From the NCBI GenBank assembly GCA_020060465.1, contig JAGVAD010000007.1, positions 152,608 through 216,607 on the forward strand: a stretch of DNA of 64,000 nt, in the 5' to 3' direction. The DNA is from Anaerolineales bacterium. GTDB lineage: Bacteria > Chloroflexota > Anaerolineae > Anaerolineales > UBA4823. A program made the translations under genes and the position numbers. The notes beneath the pieces are model-generated. The model saw only the letters and a list, made by a program, of their open reading frames with translations. It had not been told where the DNA came from and did no database searches. Positions 41,391 through 50,084 of this stretch are shown one piece after another (within the stretch, counting starts at the first letter, position 1; each line of letters opens with the position of its first letter).

Positions 41391-41415
41391 AGCGGGCCGC
41401 GTCGCTCACGGCCCG
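41391..41415. other. GC-rich stem-loop between rpmF and fabD
   Basis: CGGGCCG (41393-41399) and CGGCCCG (41409-41415) form a 7-bp stem with a 9-nt loop right after the rpmF stop. No T-run follows on the minus strand, so it is at most a partial terminator or an RNA-stabilising hairpin. Confidence 0.4.
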
Positions 41416-41421
41416 TTGATC

Positions 41422-41613
41422 TTATTTTTTCTTCTCTTCCATATTGACCACTTCGCGGCCTTTGTAATGACCGCAGTTGGGGCAAACGCTATGCGGCAGA
41501 CGCATTTCGCCGCAATTGCTGCATTGCACCATGTTCTGCGTTTCTAAAGCATCATGGGCGCGCCGTCGGTCGCGACGTCCTTGAGAATGTTTCCGTTTCG
41601 GATGAGGGGGCAT
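41422..41613 (-). CDS. rpmF: 50S ribosomal protein L32
   Basis: 63 aa from ATG 41613 (AGGAGTACGGAAATG context). MPPHPKRKHSQGRRDRRRAHDAL is the basic N-terminus of bL32. The four-cysteine zinc ribbon is CSNCGEMRLPHSVCPNCGHY, so this is the C+ (zinc-binding) form. The lysine-rich tail ends EEKKK. Association with fabD/fabG fits the common rpmF-fab arrangement. Confidence 0.96.
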   Translation of the reverse strand: MPPHPKRKHSQGRRDRRRAHDALETQNMVQCSNCGEMRLPHSVCPNCGHYKGREVVNMEEKKK

Positions 41614-41738
41614 TTCCGTACTCCTGTTTCTATTTACAAACCAAAATTCCAAAAGAACGCCTGCCATGCGGCAGGCTCAGGGATTATACGTTCAGGCGCA
41701 AGGGTTGTCAAGGAATTTGCGAGCGAAGTTTTCGTGTC

Positions 41739-44177
41739 TCACGGCGGCGTTTCCACTCGCTCGAAGATCCACACTCCATCCTGGGCGTAGAGGACGCGAA
41801 AGAGCGGGCTTTGGCGCAGCGCTTGCGATGAGATCGCGCCGCCGCGCGCTCCCAGGTAAACGTAACGAATACCCTGCTGTCGGAGCAAGTCGTAAAGTCG
41901 TACAGGGTCTTTGCCTGCCTCCAGCGCGCTGCGGCTAGCCTGATAAATGCGCTGGAATTGATCTGCGTCTCCCAGACCGTAAAGCGCCGGCGGCGGCAAC
42001 GTGCGGCGCCCGGTCATTGGGGTGATCCAATAACCGCCGTCCTGCCCGGCGTACACGCCATAGCCCCAAAGAAACGGGTTGATGAGCAACTCGGAGTCTG
42101 GCGGCAGGTTGGCATTAATCCATTCCATCGCCGGACGATCTGCGGCGCGGAACAGAAGCGTGACGGGATTGATCAAGGAAATCACCCGGCGCGCGCCAGA
42201 GACCATTAACACCACTGCGCCTAACGCTGCCACCGTCTGATAGGGCAGGTGAAAGGGGTGCGATAACCGACGTTGCCCTTCGTGGAGCAGGTCGGCTATA
42301 AAGAAACCGGCCAGAACGGCAGTGGGTAAAAACAGCGTAATTTCCACCGAGGTTTTATTGACATTGCCTGCCAGCGGAATGCGAAGAATCCCCTGATTGG
42401 CGCTGAGGAACATCAGCCCGATCCATAGCGCCAACGTTGGCCCAAACCAACGCAGGCGCAGGATAGACCAGAGCAACCCCAGTGCAGCGGCGATGGAGAC
42501 TGCTTTGCCGTAAACCGGTGTCAGGTATCCCCAATCTATGGACAGCGGTTGCGGGGCAGGTGCAGACGCCAGTGCCGGCGCCAGCATGGTGCGTGTCAAC
42601 GAAGGCCACCAAGGAAGGCTAAGCGCGATTGCGAAGACGCCCACCAGCAGATAATGCCCGTAGAGGTCGGGGATGGTGATCCATAACGGCTGTTTATTCA
42701 GCGAACGGATGATCTCGGCGAGCATAAAGGCGATTAACCACAGAGCCACGAAAGCGGCCACGCGGTAGTGGGTTAGAAATAGACCCGCGCAGGCAATGCT
42801 GGCGGTCAACAATGGCCAGATTTTCCCTCGCCCACGGCTTTGGCGCAGTTCCTGGATCAAATGGATGCATGTGGGCAGAATGAGCAACCCGGCGAGCTGG
42901 GTATAGCGCCCCCAACTGGTGTAATAAGCTGGCATGGGTAACAAAAAACTGCTGGTAAGCGCCGCCAGTATGCCTGCCAGGCGGTTCTTGGTCAAGGTTG
43001 TGGCGAATAAATAAACCGCCAGGCTGCAGAGAGCGTTTTGGACTTGCCCAAGCAGCAACATAGCGTCGGCGATTTCCATGCCGGAGAGCCAATGCAGGAC
43101 AGCGGTTGTGCTGTGAAAGCCAGGATGATAATTGGCGGTGTTGGCTTGCACATAGGGGGCGTAAGTATTCGGCAGTTTGCCTTGTTCGGCGATCAGGCGA
43201 GTGATTGTGGCATGATGCACCGGGTCCACCCAGGCTGGCGCAGACAGGTCGCGGGTCATTGCCAGGCGCACGCCCAGGGTGAAGATCAAAACAACAGCCA
43301 GCGCCAGGTCGCTGCTATCTAAGGGAAGCCGTGGTCTGGCGCTGCGCCATTTGCGCCAGTAAAGTGCTATCAGCCCCAGGAGGCAAGCCACATAGACCGC
43401 TGATACGCCAATTCGTTCCCAGCGCCAGCCGATAACACTGCTCCATAACAGCGTTACAGGGATCAGCGCCAGACTGATCCCCATAGATAGTGCTGTTCGC
43501 TCGCCCCAAGACCATTGCAGTCGCTGCGCCAACGGCCAGAGCAGGAGGCGCCCCGGCGCCCACAATATCAGCAATAGAGGCAGCGCCAGCCAGCCGCTAC
43601 GGGTCGCTTGCCCCAGGTCGGCGAGAGCTGCCCATAGATCGTATTCGTAACTCAGCCGGAAGGCTGCGTCTGCGTTTTGCGGCGCGGCGTTTATGTATAA
43701 CGTTCCGCCAGGATAAGCGTCTTCAGCGCGTCCGTGCAGATCGGCCTGACCATCTTTTACCCAAAGGCGTACATAGTACGTCTGCCCAGGCGGGTCGGCT
43801 TGTGCAGGGAAGGTAACGGTAACCGGGAAGGCGCGTGCCAGCGCCGAGAATTTAATTTCGCTATGGGCAATCGGTTGAGCTTCGGCGGGGGAGTGATACA
43901 GCTCAATGTAGATCAACGCCTCCGCAGAGCTTGGCGCTTGCGTCTGGCGCAACCAGAGTTGTATGCCATTTAGCCGCGGACGGCGCGAGACGAAGCTCTG
44001 CCCTACTGCCTGACCGCTTTCCAGTTTTGCGACGACGTCGCCGGAGTACTCTTGCGAGCCTTCGGGGTCTTTAAGGGTAACGCCGCCCAGACTCGCCGCG
44101 CCGCTCAACATCAGGCCAAGCAGCAGAGCGATACCCAAGAAAGCTGCTGGCTTATTGATCCACCCTGGCGGTTTCAT
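41739..44177 (-). CDS. Large polytopic membrane protein, glycosyltransferase-C-like
   Basis: An 812-aa protein. After a signal anchor comes a ~170-residue periplasmic beta domain (GQSFVSRRPRLNGIQLWLR, a carbohydrate-binding/galactose-binding-like look). About 12 helices follow, with a first luminal-type loop TRDLSAPAWVDPVHHATITR and ANTANYHPGFHSTTAVLHWL. The C-terminal soluble region has WINANLPPDSELLINPFLWGYG, often seen in DUF6541-like/GT-C membrane proteins that use polyprenyl-linked sugars. Transferase activity is inference. It overlaps the prfB 3' end by 26 bp. Confidence 0.65.
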   Translation of the reverse strand: MKPPGWINKPAAFLGIALLLGLMLSGAASLGGVTLKDPEGSQEYSGDVVAKLESGQAVGQSFVSRRPRLNGIQLWLRQTQAPSSAEALIYIELYHSPAEAQPIAHSEIKFSALARAFPVTVTFPAQADPPGQTYYVRLWVKDGQADLHGRAEDAYPGGTLYINAAPQNADAAFRLSYEYDLWAALADLGQATRSGWLALPLLLILWAPGRLLLWPLAQRLQWSWGERTALSMGISLALIPVTLLWSSVIGWRWERIGVSAVYVACLLGLIALYWRKWRSARPRLPLDSSDLALAVVLIFTLGVRLAMTRDLSAPAWVDPVHHATITRLIAEQGKLPNTYAPYVQANTANYHPGFHSTTAVLHWLSGMEIADAMLLLGQVQNALCSLAVYLFATTLTKNRLAGILAALTSSFLLPMPAYYTSWGRYTQLAGLLILPTCIHLIQELRQSRGRGKIWPLLTASIACAGLFLTHYRVAAFVALWLIAFMLAEIIRSLNKQPLWITIPDLYGHYLLVGVFAIALSLPWWPSLTRTMLAPALASAPAPQPLSIDWGYLTPVYGKAVSIAAALGLLWSILRLRWFGPTLALWIGLMFLSANQGILRIPLAGNVNKTSVEITLFLPTAVLAGFFIADLLHEGQRRLSHPFHLPYQTVAALGAVVLMVSGARRVISLINPVTLLFRAADRPAMEWINANLPPDSELLINPFLWGYGVYAGQDGGYWITPMTGRRTLPPPALYGLGDADQFQRIYQASRSALEAGKDPVRLYDLLRQQGIRYVYLGARGGAISSQALRQSPLFRVLYAQDGVWIFERVETPP

Positions 44178-45259
44178 TGCCCATGGTCGCCCGCAGATAT
44201 GCCTCGATGAAACCGTCCAGGTCGCCGTTTAAGACGCCTTGGGCGTTGCCGACTTCATATTCTGTACGATGGTCTTTGACCATCTGATAAGGGTGCAGCA
44301 CATACGAGCGGATCTGACTGCCCCATTCGGCTTTCACGTATTCACCGCGCAGTTCTGCCAACTGGCGCTCTTGTTCCTCGCGTTTAATTTCCAGCAGGCG
44401 GGCGCGTAGCACGCGCATGGCGTTCTCGCGGTTTTGCATCTGTGAACGCTCGTTCTGGCAGGTGACGACGATGCCGGTGGGCAGGTGAGTGATGCGCACC
44501 GCGGTGTCGTTCTTCTGTACATTCTGGCCGCCTGCTCCTGCGGAGCGGTAGGTGTCAATGCGCAGATCGTTGGGGTTAATCTCGATCTCGTCATCGTCTT
44601 CCACCTGGGGCATCACCTCCACTTGAGCAAAGGAGGTGTGACGGCGGTGGGCGGCGTCGAAGGGCGATAAACGCACCAACCGATGAACACCTTTTTCAGA
44701 ACGCAGGTAGCCATAGGCGTAGGGGCCATTGACGGCGATAGTGACGCTCTTAATGCCTGCCTCTTCGCCTTCGGTCATATCCAGGATTTCGGTCTCGTAA
44801 TTGTGCAGCTCGCACCAGCGTAAATACATACGCATCAACATCGCCGCCCAGTCCTGAGAGTCGGTGCCGCCCGCCCCGGCGTTGATCGCCAGAAGAGCGT
44901 TGCCCGGGTCGTACTTACCGGAGAGCATCACTTTCAGCTCCCGTTGCTGAACCTCTGCTTCCAACGCCTCGACTTCACTTTCCAGGTCGGAGCGCAGACT
45001 CTCATCATCCAATTGCGCCAGCTCCAGCGCGTCGTTGATGCGTTGCTGCAAACGCTGCCAATCGTCCACCTGCTCATGCAGCGCGGCCAGTTTCTTCATC
45101 ACCGCCTTCGCCCGCTCTGCGTCTTCCCACAGATCGGGTTCTTCGGATTGTTTTCGCAATTCTTCGAGTTGGTTTACTTTATTGGGGAAGTCAAAGACGC
45201 ACCAGCAGGCGCTGGGTTTGTTCTTGCACGGCTTGCAATCGTTCAATCAGGTCTTGCAT
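44152..45259 (-). CDS. prfB: Peptide chain release factor 2 with programmed +1 frameshift
   Basis: Frame 0 runs from ATG 45259 (TTGGAG upstream) for 22 codons (MQDLIERLQAVQEQTQRLLVRL) to the TGA at 45193-45191. A +1 shift at CTTTGAC continues as DFPNKVNQLEELRKQSEEPD. The rest has the SPFDAAHRRHTSF stop-recognition region (SPF tripeptide in place of the more usual SPF/SPY variants), and GAGGQNVQKNDTAVRITHLPTG with the catalytic GGQ. RF2 ends translation at UGA and UAA. ftsY lies ~100 bp upstream on the same strand. About 370 aa in total. Confidence 0.95.
45190..45196 (-). promoter_or_regulatory. RF2 recoding site (CTT TGA C)
   Basis: The exact slippery heptamer CTTTGAC of prfB lies at codons 22-23. 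Low RF2 makes the ribosome pause at UGA and slip +1, which autoregulates synthesis. The usual upstream SD-like AGGGGG stimulator is not clear here; only GGTGCG lies before it. Confidence 0.92.
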
Positions 45260-45289
45260 GAGAAAATCTCCAATCTTTGTTGTAAAAAC

Positions 45290-45319
45290 ATTCTATCAGT
45301 AATACCCTGAATTTTCCAA
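45290..45319 (-). promoter_or_regulatory. Probable prfB promoter
   Basis: On the minus strand, TTGGAA (45319-45314), an 18-bp spacer and TAGAAT (45295-45290) lie about 30 nt before the prfB start codon. No terminator separates it from ftsY. Confidence 0.5.
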
Positions 45320-45361
45320 TAGAGTTTGAAAGGTTTTGGACAAATAGCCCTGGGCTGAGCT

Positions 45362-46282
45362 TTATTTTCCCTGCAACTCAGCCAGGATGCCATCCACGAA
45401 ACCGTCGGGGTCGAAGGGCTGCAAGTCATCGGGTTTTTCACCCAGCCCGGCGAACAGGATAGGCAGACCCAACTCGCGCTGAATGGCGAAAGCCATCCCG
45501 CCATGGGCGGATGAGTCCAGCTTAGCCAGGATCACGCCGGTGACTTTCACCGCATCCTTGAAAGCTTTAGCCTGCGGCAATGCATTCTGACCTGTGGTGG
45601 CGTCCATCACCAGCCAGACGTGATGCGGTGCACCCGGCAGCGCCTTGCCCACCACGCGATGGACTTTCTTCAGCTCCTCCATCAAATTGTAGCGGGTGTG
45701 TAATCGTCCGGCAGTGTCAATCAGCGCCACATCTGTCTTGCGTGATTGCGCCGCCTGCACGGTATCATAAGCCACGGCTGCCGAGTCGCCGCCCATTTGC
45801 CCGGAGATGACCGGTAAATCCAATCGTTGCGCCCAAATTTCGAGCTGGTCCACCGCTGCGGCGCGGAAGGTATCCGCTGCGCCCAACAAAACGCTCTTGC
45901 CCTGCTGGCGGAAGCGTTTGCCCAGTTTGGCGATGCTGGTGGTCTTCCCGGAGCCATTCACGCCCACCACCAGAATCACCGTCGGCCGGGCGCTGAAATC
46001 CAGCTCCGGCGGATGGGTCAGTTGTTTGCGCAGTTCCTCGCGCAAGGCGGCTCGCAAGTCGCTGGCGCGGGTGATGCCTTCTTTGTCGACGCGCTGCTCC
46101 AGCGCGTCCAACACGATGTCGGTGGTTTCCACGCCCAGGTCGGCCTGGATGAGCAGCGCTTCCAAATCATCCCAGATGTCGGGAGTGATTTCAGACGCTC
46201 CCAGGATGGTTGCGATTTGCCCGAAGGCAGCTTTGCTGGATTTCGCCAGCCCTTCTTTCCACTTATTGAATATATTTGCCAT
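45362..46282 (-). CDS. ftsY: Signal recognition particle receptor FtsY
   Basis: A 306-aa protein. The N-domain helices (1-95) are followed by the G domain with GVNGSGKTTSIAKL (107-120), DTFRAAAVDQLEIW, LIDTAGRLHTRYNLMEEL, and ILAKLDSSAHGGMAFAI, then LPILFAGLGEKPDDLQPFD. This is the complete NG core, without a long acidic A-domain. It receives ribosome-nascent-chain-SRP complexes at the membrane. GGGAAG lies before the ATG. Confidence 0.95.
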   Translation of the reverse strand: MANIFNKWKEGLAKSSKAAFGQIATILGASEITPDIWDDLEALLIQADLGVETTDIVLDALEQRVDKEGITRASDLRAALREELRKQLTHPPELDFSARPTVILVVGVNGSGKTTSIAKLGKRFRQQGKSVLLGAADTFRAAAVDQLEIWAQRLDLPVISGQMGGDSAAVAYDTVQAAQSRKTDVALIDTAGRLHTRYNLMEELKKVHRVVGKALPGAPHHVWLVMDATTGQNALPQAKAFKDAVKVTGVILAKLDSSAHGGMAFAIQRELGLPILFAGLGEKPDDLQPFDPDGFVDGILAELQGK

Positions 46283-46338
46283 ACTGTGTCGCTTCCCAAA
46301 GCTGATATTATAAACGAAGATCGCTCTTTTTCAGAAAT

Positions 46339-47319
46339 TTATGAGTCCAAGAGTGCTGCGCCGAGCAAAGTCTCATCCCCACCTAATTGTGAAAACATCA
46401 GTGGACAGCGCCCCTGAAACATTGGCGGCAAAAATTCGGACACCGCCGCCGTCAGCCGCGTTGCCAGTATATCCTGTGAACGGCTTACCCCGCCGCCGAT
46501 CACCACGGCTTGCGGATCGAGCAAGACCACAGCGTTGGCGAGGGCCATGCCCAGCGCCTGGGCGGCTCGATCCAAAATGGCGTTGGCGATTGGGTCGCCC
46601 TGGCGAGCAGCCTCGCACACCAGGCGAGCGTCCAGGCGCTCCGGGACGTCGCCGCACAGCTTGCGCAGCGGGCTATCCAACAAAGCGTTAACCAGCGCCG
46701 TCCTTCCATCGCGGGCAAGCGCCCAGCCAGCGGCAAAACCCTCCACGCAGCCGCGCTTGCCGCAGACGCACAGCGGACCGTCTGGCGCGACGGTCATGTG
46801 ACCAAATTCTCCCGCTAACCCAGCGCCACGCAATAACTGGCGATGGACGATGATGCCTGCTCCTATGCCCGTGCTGACCTGTATGTAAAGCAGCGAATCC
46901 AGCCCGCGTCCGGCGCCGAAGCGCCATTCGCCCAAAGCGGCGGCATTGGCGTCGTTATCCATGAACGCCGGGCAACCAAAAGCCGTCTCCAGCCTCTCGG
47001 CAAGTGGAAAGCTTTCCCAATCAGGCACATGCATTGAGCGCAGCACGCAGCGCCGGTCGCGACTCAACGGGCCGCCAAAGCTGACACCCAGGCGCAGCAA
47101 CGCGCTGCTCGGCGTTTGACCATCCTGTAAAACGTCGCGTCCAAGAGCGATCATCTGCTCCAGGCTTTGCTGCGCATTTGCCGATGGTAAGCGCTCCTGG
47201 CGCGTTTTGGCAATGATCCTGCCGCGGCGCGGCTCCACCAGAGCAGCCGCCAGCTTGCTGCCGCCAAAATCCAGCGCCAGGACAAATAAGTTTTTACGAA
47301 CCGCGGGCGCGGTCTGCAT
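46339..47319 (-). CDS. ROK family sugar kinase
   Basis: A 326-aa protein. N-terminal ATP loop LALDFGGSKLAAALV, then FMDNDANAAALGEWRFGAG with the catalytic Asp, a zinc site with the GHM histidine and CVCGKRGCVEG, and the C-terminal VIGGGVSRSQDIL. No helix-turn-helix is present, so it is an enzyme rather than a repressor. ROK kinases phosphorylate glucose, N-acetylglucosamine or related sugars. It follows the SIS-domain gene by 9 nt, suggesting a sugar-phosphate role. Confidence 0.88.
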   Translation of the reverse strand: MQTAPAVRKNLFVLALDFGGSKLAAALVEPRRGRIIAKTRQERLPSANAQQSLEQMIALGRDVLQDGQTPSSALLRLGVSFGGPLSRDRRCVLRSMHVPDWESFPLAERLETAFGCPAFMDNDANAAALGEWRFGAGRGLDSLLYIQVSTGIGAGIIVHRQLLRGAGLAGEFGHMTVAPDGPLCVCGKRGCVEGFAAGWALARDGRTALVNALLDSPLRKLCGDVPERLDARLVCEAARQGDPIANAILDRAAQALGMALANAVVLLDPQAVVIGGGVSRSQDILATRLTAAVSEFLPPMFQGRCPLMFSQLGGDETLLGAALLDS

Positions 47320-47328
47320 GAGTTAGTT

Positions 47329-47889
47329 TCAAGCTCTCAGAGCCAGGGTCAGCAAGTGGTCAATAATCATGTGCGCGTCCTCTACCTGCTCGATGCGGTT
47401 TGAGGGCGCCACCAGGCATACATCCACCAAATCTTTGAGTTTTCCGCCAGCGAAACCGGTCAGCCCAATGGTGGTCATGCCGATCTGCCGCGCCGCCTGC
47501 ACGCCTTTTAGCACGTTAAGCGAGTTGCCGCTGCCGCTGATGGCAATCGCCAGATCGCCAGCGTTTCCCAGAGAGAGGATCGGCTCGGAGAAGATATTTT
47601 CATAACCTTCATCGTTTGCATAGGCGGTGATGGTAGGCATATTGTCGGTTAAAGCAATCACCTGGAAGCGCGCGCGGTCGGGCTGAACCGTGTTCTTGCC
47701 GAAATCGCAGGCCATGTGCGATGCTGTAGCGGCGCTGCCGCCGTTGCCGAAAATGTAGATACGGCGGTTGTTCTGGCGGGCGTCGCGCAGCAGTCGCAGG
47801 ATTTCCAATAACGGCTGCATCGGCAGCCGGCTGAGCATCTGGCACAGTTCTTCTAAGTAAGTCTCCATCAACTCGCGGTCAGCTTCCAT
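47329..47889 (-). CDS. SIS-domain sugar isomerase (GmhA-like)
   Basis: 186 aa from ATG 47889 (GGGAG 8 nt upstream). The domain has RRIYIFGNGGSAATASHMACDFGKN, VIALTDNMPTITAYANDEGYENIF and AIAISGSGNSLNVLKGVQAAR, which match the phosphoheptose isomerase/DiaA group (S-x-S replaced in part by SGSGNS). It probably acts on sedoheptulose-7-phosphate or another sugar phosphate in envelope glycan supply. The other heptose genes are not in the window, so a different sugar is possible. Partner: the ROK kinase. Confidence 0.83.
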   Translation of the reverse strand: MEADRELMETYLEELCQMLSRLPMQPLLEILRLLRDARQNNRRIYIFGNGGSAATASHMACDFGKNTVQPDRARFQVIALTDNMPTITAYANDEGYENIFSEPILSLGNAGDLAIAISGSGNSLNVLKGVQAARQIGMTTIGLTGFAGGKLKDLVDVCLVAPSNRIEQVEDAHMIIDHLLTLALRA

Positions 47890-47977
47890 ATACCACTCCC
47901 TTTCATTTTTAAGTACCCGCTGCTCTGAAGTCAGCGTTTCGCTTGGCGCAATGATGATGCTATTATATGCGACTTTT

Positions 47978-48793
47978 TCACCCCAGAGCGACATCCAACA
48001 GCATCATGACGGCGAAGCCCATCATTGCCCCAAAGGTGGCTACGTCGGTCTGCTTATTGAGCTGCGATTCAGGGATCAGCTCTTCTACTACAACGTAAAT
48101 CATTGCCCCGGCGGCAAAGGATAGAGCGAAGGGCAATAACGGGCGGATCAGCAGCACCGCCGCCGCGCCAATCACCCCGGCGATTGGCTCGACAACCCCA
48201 GAGAGCTGCCCATACCAGAACGCTTTCAAACGGCTAAAGCCTTCGCGACGTAGCGGCACAGCCACCGCTGCTCCCTCCGGGAAATTTTGCAGGCCAATGC
48301 CAATTGCCAGAGCGACCGCCCCGGCAAGCGCCGCGCTAGGCAGCCCGGCAGCCACGGCGCCAAAAGCCACTCCTACTGCCAGCCCTTCCGGGATGTTGTG
48401 CAGCGTGATTGCCAGCACCAACAGAATGCTGCGTTGCCAGCTTGTTTTGATGCCTTCCGCCTCTTCCATGGGAAAACCCAGGTGCAGGTGCGGCAGCAGC
48501 CGGTCTATGACCCAGAGGAATCCACCACCTAAAAGAAAACCGATCACTGCTGGAAGCCAGGCGGGCAGCGATCCTCCCTGGGACATTTCAATCGCCGGCG
48601 CCAGCAGCGACCAGAAGCTGGCCGCGATCATCACCCCGGCGGCGAAACCCAACATGCCATCCAACAGGCGGCGATCAATGCTTTTAAAGAAAAAAACTGC
48701 CCCAGCGCCCAGGGCGGTGACAAACCAGGTGAACAGGGTGGCCAGGAGAGCTTGCAGGATGGGATTCAGGTTGGCAAACCATTCGATGCTCAT
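47978..48793 (-). CDS. ZIP family metal transporter
   Basis: 271 aa from ATG 48793. Eight helices; helix 4 carries [19 protein letters not shown] with the metal-binding H-N-x-P-E-G, and helix 5 has [19 protein letters not shown] His-containing loop ([11 protein letters not shown]) lies between helices 3 and 4. This is the ZupT/GufA-like branch, importing Zn2+, Mn2+ or Fe2+. It is unrelated in function to the sugar genes beside it. Confidence 0.9.
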   Translation of the reverse strand: MSIEWFANLNPILQALLATLFTWFVTALGAGAVFFFKSIDRRLLDGMLGFAAGVMIAASFWSLLAPAIEMSQGGSLPAWLPAVIGFLLGGGFLWVIDRLLPHLHLGFPMEEAEGIKTSWQRSILLVLAITLHNIPEGLAVGVAFGAVAAGLPSAALAGAVALAIGIGLQNFPEGAAVAVPLRREGFSRLKAFWYGQLSGVVEPIAGVIGAAAVLLIRPLLPFALSFAAGAMIYVVVEELIPESQLNKQTDVATFGAMMGFAVMMLLDVALG

Positions 48794-48916
48794 AGATTTG
48801 ACCTGTTTTCTTGTGAGTTGTGATGGGCAGCGCAGCCGCCTTTGCCCAAGCCTGGTCAGATTATACAAACCTTTGACTCGCTGGTCAATTGACTGGCGGG
48901 CTTTTCTCGCTTTTGC

Positions 48917-48946
48917 TTGGAGAAGAGCGCTATTTTGGTTTAGAAT
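48917..48946 (+). promoter_or_regulatory. Probable manC promoter
   Basis: TTGGAG (48917-48922), an 18-bp spacer and TAGAAT (48941-48946), 38 bp before the manC start. Upstream is the divergent ZIP gene. Confidence 0.45.
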
Positions 48947-48983
48947 TATCTTCAAGCGACTGTATCATTATCAGGAGGACTTC

Positions 48984-50057
48984 ATGGATCACGCGCTCAT
49001 CATGGCGGGCGGCGCCGGCACACGCTTGTGGCCGCTCAGCCGAGAGAATCGTCCCAAGCAAGCTTTGAAATTAGTCGGCGAAGCCACGCTGTTTCAGCAC
49101 GCCGTACGCCGCCTGGCGCCTCTCTTCCCATTGGAACGGATTTGGGTGGTCACCCGCGCTGAGCATGTTGAGCTTCTGGCGGCTCAGGTTCCCGATTTGC
49201 CTCGCCAGAATTTCATCGTCGAACCAGAGGGGCGCGGCACTGCGCCAGCCATCGGCCTGGCTGCGGTTCATTTACAACGCCGCGACCCGCAGGCAGTGAT
49301 GGCGGTGTTGACCGCCGATCATTACATCTCCAACACCGAGCGTTTCCGCCAGGTTTTAGCTGCGGCTCTGGAGGTGGCGCGCCGCGGTTTCCTGGTCACC
49401 CTGGGTATCCAGCCATCTGCGCCATCTACTGGATATGGTTATATCGAACAAGGCCAGCCGTTAAAACCGGTGCAAGGCTTTGATGTGTATCGCGCGGTGC
49501 GCTTCACCGAAAAGCCTGACCGACAAACCGCCGAGCGCATGTTAGCCAGCGGGGCTTTTTCCTGGAATAGCGGCATGTTTATCTGGCGCATCGAGCGTAT
49601 CCTGGATGAGTTCGCCCGTCAGATGCCCGACTTTTACGCGCAACTGCAACAAGTCGCGGCGGCGCTGGGGACGCAGGCTTATCCGGCGGTCATTGAACGG
49701 GTGTGGCCGCAGGTGACCAAGCAGACCATTGACTACGGCGTGATGGAAGGCGCACGGGATGTGGCGGTGATCCCGGTGGAGATGGGCTGGGCGGATGTGG
49801 GCAGTTGGGGTAGCCTGGTGGATTTACTACCGGCCAACGAGAATGGCAATATCCTGGTTGGCAGCCAGCACATCCTGCTCGAAGCGCAGAATACCCTTAT
49901 TTTTGGCGGCGAACGTCTAATCGCTGCCATTGGCGTATCGGATTTAATCATTGTGGATGCTGGCGATGCATTGCTGATCTGTCATAAAAACCACGAACAG
50001 CAAGTGAAAGAGGTGGTCGAAATCTTAAAGCAGCAGAAGCGATTGGATCTGATTTGA
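48984..50057 (+). CDS. manC: Mannose-1-phosphate guanylyltransferase
   Basis: 357 aa from ATG 48984 (AGGAGG upstream; an upstream in-frame extension is a shadow of the ZIP gene). HALIMAGGAGTRLWPLSRENRPKQ is the nucleotidyltransferase loop. FIVEPEGRGTAPAIGLAA, VLTADHYI, FTEKPDRQTAERML and FSWNSGMFIWR are typical of GDP-mannose pyrophosphorylases. No C-terminal cupin isomerase domain is attached, so it is the monofunctional short form. It makes GDP-mannose from Man-1-P, paired with the mutase downstream. Confidence 0.93.
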   Translation: MDHALIMAGGAGTRLWPLSRENRPKQALKLVGEATLFQHAVRRLAPLFPLERIWVVTRAEHVELLAAQVPDLPRQNFIVEPEGRGTAPAIGLAAVHLQRRDPQAVMAVLTADHYISNTERFRQVLAAALEVARRGFLVTLGIQPSAPSTGYGYIEQGQPLKPVQGFDVYRAVRFTEKPDRQTAERMLASGAFSWNSGMFIWRIERILDEFARQMPDFYAQLQQVAAALGTQAYPAVIERVWPQVTKQTIDYGVMEGARDVAVIPVEMGWADVGSWGSLVDLLPANENGNILVGSQHILLEAQNTLIFGGERLIAAIGVSDLIIVDAGDALLICHKNHEQQVKEVVEILKQQKRLDLI

Positions 50058-50084
50058 AACTTAGAGACTCTTTGGTGAACATCA

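Noticed and set aside
48297..48983. In-frame upstream extension of manC
   Set aside because: It would overlap the ZIP gene for ~500 bp; AGGAGG and the nucleotidyltransferase loop fix the start at 48984.
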